Below are positions 59,962-64,000 of a DNA stretch of 64,000 nt, in pieces (position 1 is the stretch's first letter; each line of letters starts with the position of its first letter). A model generated the notes under the pieces. It saw only the letters and a program-made list of their open reading frames with translations. It was not told the DNA's origin and ran no database searches. Location of the stretch: NCBI GenBank assembly GCA_964385635.1, contig CAYLPU010000007.1, positions 1 through 64,000 on the forward strand, read 5' to 3'. The stretch comes from CAYLPU01 sp964385635 (GTDB taxonomy: Bacteria > Chloroflexota > Anaerolineae > B4-G1). Position numbers and translations under genes: made by a program.

Positions 59962-61290
59962 ATGCCCGAATACGGCGAGCCCCTCACCGAACGCGAGCAT
60001 GAAATCCTGCAACTGGTGTCCACTGGCGTCACCAATCGCGAGATCGCCTACCGGCTCAATATCAGCGTTAACACTGTCAAGGTTCATCTGCGCAATACAT
60101 TCACCAAACTGGGAGCCGAATCGCGCACCGAGGCGACGATGATCGCTGTGCGGGAGCGGTGGGTGGTCGTGGAAGGCGCTGAGAGAGCGCCACCAGATGA
60201 GAGTGCCTCGGCCCCGCCCATCACCCCCGAGCCCCCCCTTCCGTGGCCCAGGCGAGTGGCGCTGGTCGCCGCCTTGCTGCTCGTAGCGGTTGGAATCGCC
60301 GTGACATGGCCCCGCAGCAGGCCGGAGGCGAGCAGCAGCGGACCGGACCTGCCACTGGATCAGCCACGAGAGCAACCAGGGGCCGTTCCGGCAGAGAGCA
60401 CAGAATCGCCCTGGCACGAACGTGCCCAGATGCCCACCCGCCGGGCACACCTGGCGCTCGCCGCAGTCGCGGGCCGGATCCTGGCCATCGGAGGCCAAAC
60501 CCCTGAGGGGATCACGGCCGCTGTGGAGGTATACAATCCCGAAAACGATTTATGGACACCAGGAAGCGACAAGCCCACACCGGTGGCCTACATCTCGGCT
60601 GTTGCCATCGGACCGGAGGTGTACGTGCCAGGCGGCTGCGATGCAGAAAGCACACCGACGCGGTTGGTCGAAGTATACGATGCCCTGGCCGACTCCTGGC
60701 GAGAGGCCAGCCCATTGCCAGAACCACGCTGTGCCTACGCACTGGCCATGCTGGACCAAAGACTCTACCTCTTCGGCGGGTGGGACGGGGAGCAGTACGT
60801 CGCCACGGTGTACGTGTACGATCCCCAGGCGGACACCTGGACCGAAGGGTTCCCGATGCACATAGGGCGGGGCGTCGCCGCGGCCGCTCCCCTGGGGGGA
60901 CTCCTCTACGTCGTTGGCGGATACGATGGCGAGCGAGAATTGACCACGTGCACGGTCTACGACCCGGCAGCGGAGACGTGGGAAGGGTGCGCACCGCTGG
61001 CCGTGGGGCGGGAAGGCCTGGGCCTGGCAGCCCTCGGTGGCCAACTCTACGCCATCGGTGGGGGTGGCCGGACCAGTTACCTGGGCTTCAACGAGCGCTA
61101 CAACCCAACCAACGACACCTGGAGTCCCGTTGAAACGCCACTGGTAGGAGAGTGGCGTAGCCCGGGTGTGGTTGCGTTCGAGACCACCATCCACGCGATC
61201 GGAGGCTGGAGCAGCGACTACCTGAGCCTGAACCAGGCGTACGAACCACTTCCCTTCCGTATCTTTCTCCCCGTGAGCCAGCAAGAATAG
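59962..61290 (+). CDS. LuxR-type HTH protein with external Kelch propeller
   Basis: A 442-residue protein. Residues 5-65 are a LuxR/GerE HTH (PLTEREHEILQLVSTGVTNREIAYRLNISVNTVKVHLRNTFTKLG). A transmembrane helix is near 96-115 (VALVAALLLVAVGIAVTW). Residues about 150-430 hold six Kelch repeats with the typical double Gly (LYLFGGWDGEQYVATVYVYDPQADTW, LLYVVGGYDG). The helix places the propeller outside the membrane and the DNA-binding domain inside. It begins 7 bases after DUF47, so it may be cotranscribed with the phosphate genes. The C-terminal LPFRIFLPVSQQE resembles the YLPLVL-type tag of other secreted proteins here. Confidence 0.85.
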   Translation: MPEYGEPLTEREHEILQLVSTGVTNREIAYRLNISVNTVKVHLRNTFTKLGAESRTEATMIAVRERWVVVEGAERAPPDESASAPPITPEPPLPWPRRVALVAALLLVAVGIAVTWPRSRPEASSSGPDLPLDQPREQPGAVPAESTESPWHERAQMPTRRAHLALAAVAGRILAIGGQTPEGITAAVEVYNPENDLWTPGSDKPTPVAYISAVAIGPEVYVPGGCDAESTPTRLVEVYDALADSWREASPLPEPRCAYALAMLDQRLYLFGGWDGEQYVATVYVYDPQADTWTEGFPMHIGRGVAAAAPLGGLLYVVGGYDGERELTTCTVYDPAAETWEGCAPLAVGREGLGLAALGGQLYAIGGGGRTSYLGFNERYNPTNDTWSPVETPLVGEWRSPGVVAFETTIHAIGGWSSDYLSLNQAYEPLPFRIFLPVSQQE

Positions 61291-61299
61291 AGCGAAAGG

Positions 61300-62253
61300 T
61301 CATAGCGCCGGCCCGGCCAGCCGGGCGATTTTGACTCCCACCTCGCGCCAGGTGATCTTCGAAATCCCCAGTTTCTGGCGCAGCCTGTCAGCCTCCATTC
61401 CCGCCCGGTAGTCACGCACCGAGCAGGTCCAGCGCAACATCTCGAAGGAGAGAGCATGGCCCAGGTCGGCACGTTGGGCCACGTCGGCCAGGACGTACTC
61501 CAGGTTGCGGGCAGTGCAGGGGAAAAGCGATTCCTGCGGCTGGTACTGGACGCGGTATTCAGCCAGCACCGCCGGCCACCACAGTGGCAACTGTAGTTTG
61601 CGCTCTTTGTGGCGGCGGCGAGGGTTGGCGTAGCGGATCCACAACACCGGCTGGGTGGGGTCGCTGAGGTCAATGTGATTCGTCACGATGTTCATACATT
61701 CGCTCTTCTTGACGCCGGTGTGCAGGAGCAACGTCACCAGTAAATGGGGACGGACATCCGGTTTTCCCGCGTGACGCAGGCGCTGCGTCACCTCCAGCAC
61801 TCGCGCCACCTCATCGTCGGAGAGGATCTTGGACAGCGGCGTCATCACTGGCCTGTGAGCCACGGGGGCAGCGGGATCGGAGGAAAGCACCTCCGCCTCA
61901 GCCAGCCAGCCAAAAAAGACCTTGAGCGTGGTCACGCGCCGGGCCAGCGACTTGGGGTTACAGGACACGCCGCGCCCGTGCACCAACCAGTCGGTGAAAC
62001 GATTGAGGTCTTGCGTGGAGACGGCACCAACGGCGGTCCCCACCCCGACAAACTGGACCAGGATATTGAGGTCGGAGAGGAAGGCCTTGATAGTATTTTC
62101 GGCGAAGCCCTGCTGCTGCATATAAGCCTGGAAACCACTGATAGCAGCACGCAGCGAGGAGCGCGCATCCAGGCCCAGCCGGGCCAGGGTTTGTGGAGAC
62201 TCCTCTATAGAGACAAGGACATCCGCGTCGGGCAAGACTAATTGTTCAGCCAT
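61300..62253 (-). CDS. Tyrosine-recombinase-like protein lacking catalytic residues
   Basis: A 317-residue protein with a Xer/phage-integrase layout: a SAM-like core-binding domain (residues 32-125) and a catalytic domain from about 140. At the usual R-H-R-H-Y positions I find K182 in TGVKKSE (normally R), E271 for H, R274 kept, W275 for H, and no Tyr near 305 (REVGVKI). The protein probably binds DNA but cannot cut. Its N-terminal core-binding domain appears normal. Convergent with the Kelch gene, with a 9-base gap. G-rich Shine-Dalgarno before ATG. Confidence 0.8.
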   Translation of the reverse strand: MAEQLVLPDADVLVSIEESPQTLARLGLDARSSLRAAISGFQAYMQQQGFAENTIKAFLSDLNILVQFVGVGTAVGAVSTQDLNRFTDWLVHGRGVSCNPKSLARRVTTLKVFFGWLAEAEVLSSDPAAPVAHRPVMTPLSKILSDDEVARVLEVTQRLRHAGKPDVRPHLLVTLLLHTGVKKSECMNIVTNHIDLSDPTQPVLWIRYANPRRRHKERKLQLPLWWPAVLAEYRVQYQPQESLFPCTARNLEYVLADVAQRADLGHALSFEMLRWTCSVRDYRAGMEADRLRQKLGISKITWREVGVKIARLAGPAL

Positions 62254-62333
62254 TCCACACCCCCTCTTCGTGTAGCCGTTCGTCTGAGCCTATTCTACGC
62301 TCAAGTAAAGAAAATGTCAACTGTTTACCTGGC

Positions 62334-62362
62334 TTGACCAGGCCAGGCAGTGCCAGTATAAT
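62334..62362 (+). promoter_or_regulatory. Promoter of the second TumA/TumE pair
   Basis: TTGACC (62334-62339), 17-base spacer, TATAAT (62357-62362). The -35 lies within CCTGGCTTGACCAGG, an inverted repeat (62329-62343) that may be an operator. Confidence 0.8.
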
Positions 62363-62394
62363 AACCGAAGCGAGCGACTTAGAAAGGATTAGCA

Positions 62395-62682
62395 ATGACA
62401 CTGGAAAACATCCTTCAAGATATCCACGGATTGGACGCGCGTTTGCGGGAACTCGAACAACAGTACGGGTTGCTCTCCGAAGATCTATACGCGTTGTACC
62501 GGCTGGGAGAGCTGGAACAGAGCCGTGACCTGATCCGCTGGGTCGGCTATTATGAACTGCGGCAGGAGCGGCAGCACGCGTATGCGGCTGCCTTGCGCGA
62601 ACGGCTGCTGGCTCTGCGCAGCGCCAGTGCTGGCGCTCCCATCCCACTGCGCCCACGTTTCGCAGCCCCGACTGAGGCATAA
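62395..62682 (+). CDS. TumA-type antitoxin, second copy
   Basis: A 95-residue protein: LENILQDIHGLDARLRELEQQYGLLSEDLYALYRLGELEQSRDLIRWVGYYELRQERQHAY, aligning with the protein at 36764-37051. The C-terminus differs. AAAGGA lies 9 bases before the ATG. It is followed by the toxin gene after one base. Confidence 0.8.
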   Translation: MTLENILQDIHGLDARLRELEQQYGLLSEDLYALYRLGELEQSRDLIRWVGYYELRQERQHAYAAALRERLLALRSASAGAPIPLRPRFAAPTEA

Positions 62683-62683
62683 C

Positions 62684-63094
62684 GTGCTCCCCACTTTCGA
62701 AGAATATTGCCTCCTGATCGCCAGCCTGCCCAACCGATTTCCGTCCATCCGGTCCTCCACCCTCACCCCGTACACCATCGGCCCGTTCGCGGCCGAAGTG
62801 GAAGGTCGGTTGACCTTCGAAGCTGGCTATGTGCTTGATGTGTGGGAGTTGCTTGACCTGTCCAACCACACCATCCGCAGCTACAGTTACGAGCTGAACC
62901 GCGCCGGAGAGCGGGTCTGGTGGTACGACCCCACCGAACATCCAGGCGATTCAACTCTGAGCAGTTCCTATCCCCATCATAAGCACATTCCCCCCGACAT
63001 CGAGCATCACCGCATTCCCGCACCAGAACTCTCCTTAACGCGCCCCAACCTCCTCGTACTGATCGAGGAAGTGGAGCGGTTGCTGAAGGATTGA
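62684..63094 (+). CDS. TumE-type toxin (DUF6516), second copy
   Basis: A 136-residue protein starting at GTG 62684, one base after the antitoxin stop. It shares SYPHHKHIPPDIEHHRIPAPELS and LIEEVERLL with the toxin at 36351-36764, and the central YSYELNR...WWYDPTEHPG. The N-terminal half is less conserved. The start is chosen because it follows directly after the antitoxin; upstream in-frame codons lie inside the antitoxin gene. Confidence 0.88.
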   Translation: MLPTFEEYCLLIASLPNRFPSIRSSTLTPYTIGPFAAEVEGRLTFEAGYVLDVWELLDLSNHTIRSYSYELNRAGERVWWYDPTEHPGDSTLSSSYPHHKHIPPDIEHHRIPAPELSLTRPNLLVLIEEVERLLKD

Positions 63095-63164
63095 GTGCCC
63101 GCGCTGCCACTGAACGCTTGCGTGTAACTTAGCGCCCCGTGGCGTGTTCTATCACGTGATAATT

Positions 63165-63232
63165 CTAGACAATATTCGTGTCATTCGGCCATTCGTGACA
63201 TTCGTGATAGACATTCGTGATCGAAAACTGTC
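63165..63232. repeat. ATTCGTGACATTCGTG word repeat
   Basis: Several variants of ATTCGTG(A)C/T CATTCG in tandem, just upstream of the lipid-kinase gene. The word resembles TTCGTG in the hairpin at 3813-3899. Confidence 0.7.
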
Positions 63233-63258
63233 CGGTAGTGAAACCACAGGAGAGCATT

Positions 63259-64000
63259 ATGGAACCCATCAAGGTTATTCTCAACCCGGCCGCGGGCCGG
63301 GGGTATGGCACGAAGGTCGAGCCTGAGTTGCGCCGGCTCCTAGGAGCAGAGGGGCTCGAATTCGACCTGGCGCGTACGTCCAGGCCATGGCAGGCGGCGG
63401 AATTAGCCGAACAGGCGGTCGGCGATGGCTTCGAGATCATCGTCGCCGCGGGCGGCGACGGCACGTTCAATGAGGTAGTCAACGGCCTTATGGCCGCCTC
63501 AGATGGCGAGGAGGCTGGCACGATGGGCGTCATCCCCATCGGCTCCGGCAGCGACTTCGCCAACACGGTGGGTGTGCCTCCCGACTTGCGCGGGGCCTGC
63601 CACCGGCTGGCAAACGGCCAGGTCAGGGTGATAGACGTGGGCCGGGTCACACTGCCGGGACGAGCCCCCCGCTACTTCGACAACACCGTGAACGTCGGCT
63701 TTGGCGGCGTCGTGACGCTCGAAGCCCTCAAGGTCAAACGGCTGCGCGGAATCGCGCTCTACCTGCCGGTCGTGCTGAAGGTCATCTTTCTGTACTACAA
63801 GGCTCCGTCGGTCACCATCGAGTACGACGGGCAGGAGTTGGCTCTACCCGCGGTGATGATCAGCGTGGCCAACGGGCCGCGCGAGGGAGGTGGCTTTTAC
63901 GTCGCGCCCCAGGCCCAACCGGACGACGGTCTCTTCGATCTGTGCATCGTGCGCGGGGTGAGCCGGCTGGCTATGTTGGGCCTCGTCCCCCACTTTATGA
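63259..64000 (+). CDS. Diacylglycerol kinase-family lipid kinase (3' end outside window)
   Basis: The first 247 residues of a DAGK/YegS-BmrU type lipid kinase: VILNPAAGRGYG, the ATP-binding VAAGGDGTFNEVVNGL, GVIPIGSGSDFANTVGVP, and FDNTVNVGFGG. The frame runs off the end. It phosphorylates diacylglycerol or a related lipid. ATG 63259 follows CAGGAGAG. About 50-60 residues are missing at the 3' end, judging by family length. Confidence 0.93.
   Translation, partial: MEPIKVILNPAAGRGYGTKVEPELRRLLGAEGLEFDLARTSRPWQAAELAEQAVGDGFEIIVAAGGDGTFNEVVNGLMAASDGEEAGTMGVIPIGSGSDFANTVGVPPDLRGACHRLANGQVRVIDVGRVTLPGRAPRYFDNTVNVGFGGVVTLEALKVKRLRGIALYLPVVLKVIFLYYKAPSVTIEYDGQELALPAVMISVANGPREGGGFYVAPQAQPDDGLFDLCIVRGVSRLAMLGLVPHFM

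Overview
The window looks like one contig from a GC-rich, probably monoderm-type bacterium. The gene mix points to Chloroflexota, most likely near Anaerolineae: FHA proteins beside a RodA/FtsW-PBP fusion, many secreted beta-propeller and PA14 proteins, an H+-pyrophosphatase, an amidohydrolase-CYTH fusion, and numerous PIN, TumE and DUF433-type toxin-antitoxin genes. That assignment is inference from gene content; no rRNA or tRNA gene was seen. Several genes have Shine-Dalgarno sites of the AGGAGGT type, and many promoters fit TTGACA-N16/17-TANAAT.

Layout. 1-9994 (+): two FHA proteins, a membrane glycosyltransferase-like protein, a HicB-like protein, MTA phosphorylase, a large AAA/TPR membrane protein, and a RodA/FtsW-PBP fusion. 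10066-13438: an ECF sigma factor overlapping a giant membrane anti-sigma-like protein. 13550-21150 (+): small membrane proteins, a five-repeat PA14 secreted protein, a broken propeller gene and two lipoproteins. 21117-24591: MTA/SAH deaminase with a C-terminal CYTH domain (-) and pyrimidine-nucleoside phosphorylase (+). 24598-34218 (-): substrate-binding lipoprotein, mltG, ruvX, a baseplate-J-like membrane protein, alaS, nth and a VWA protein.

34357-39975 carries the threonine-degradation pair tdh and kbl. They are separated by about 3.4 kb of accessory DNA: a DUF433/DUF5615 pair, a TumE/TumA cassette between two ~190-bp direct repeats, a 118-bp palindromic element and a zinc-finger gene. 40050-42888: a TetR regulator with a perfect operator on its own promoter, a downstream epimerase, and a divergent LysM/L,D-transpeptidase. 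43227-50489 (-): a frameshifted CLCA-like metalloprotease/VWA protein, a lipoprotein, hppA and an unknown protein. 50635-53702 (-): a toxin-antitoxin and debris island (Phd with a long PIN-like partner, a truncated VapC, a helicase/DUF3883 remnant). 53703-61290: a DRG/TGS GTPase (-), an AAA/GDPD/phosphoesterase operon, a PiT/DUF47 phosphate pair and a LuxR-TM-Kelch protein. 61300-64000: a tyrosine-recombinase-like protein lacking catalytic residues, a second TumA/TumE pair, and a lipid kinase running off the end.

Themes. Cell-wall genes recur (RodA-PBP, mltG, L,D-transpeptidase). Methylthioadenosine salvage has two separated genes. Several proteins keep a fold but lack its catalytic residues (the PBP half, the recombinase, the phosphoesterase). 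Short word-like repeats are scattered through the window; some are translated in frame inside genes, others mark gene ends.
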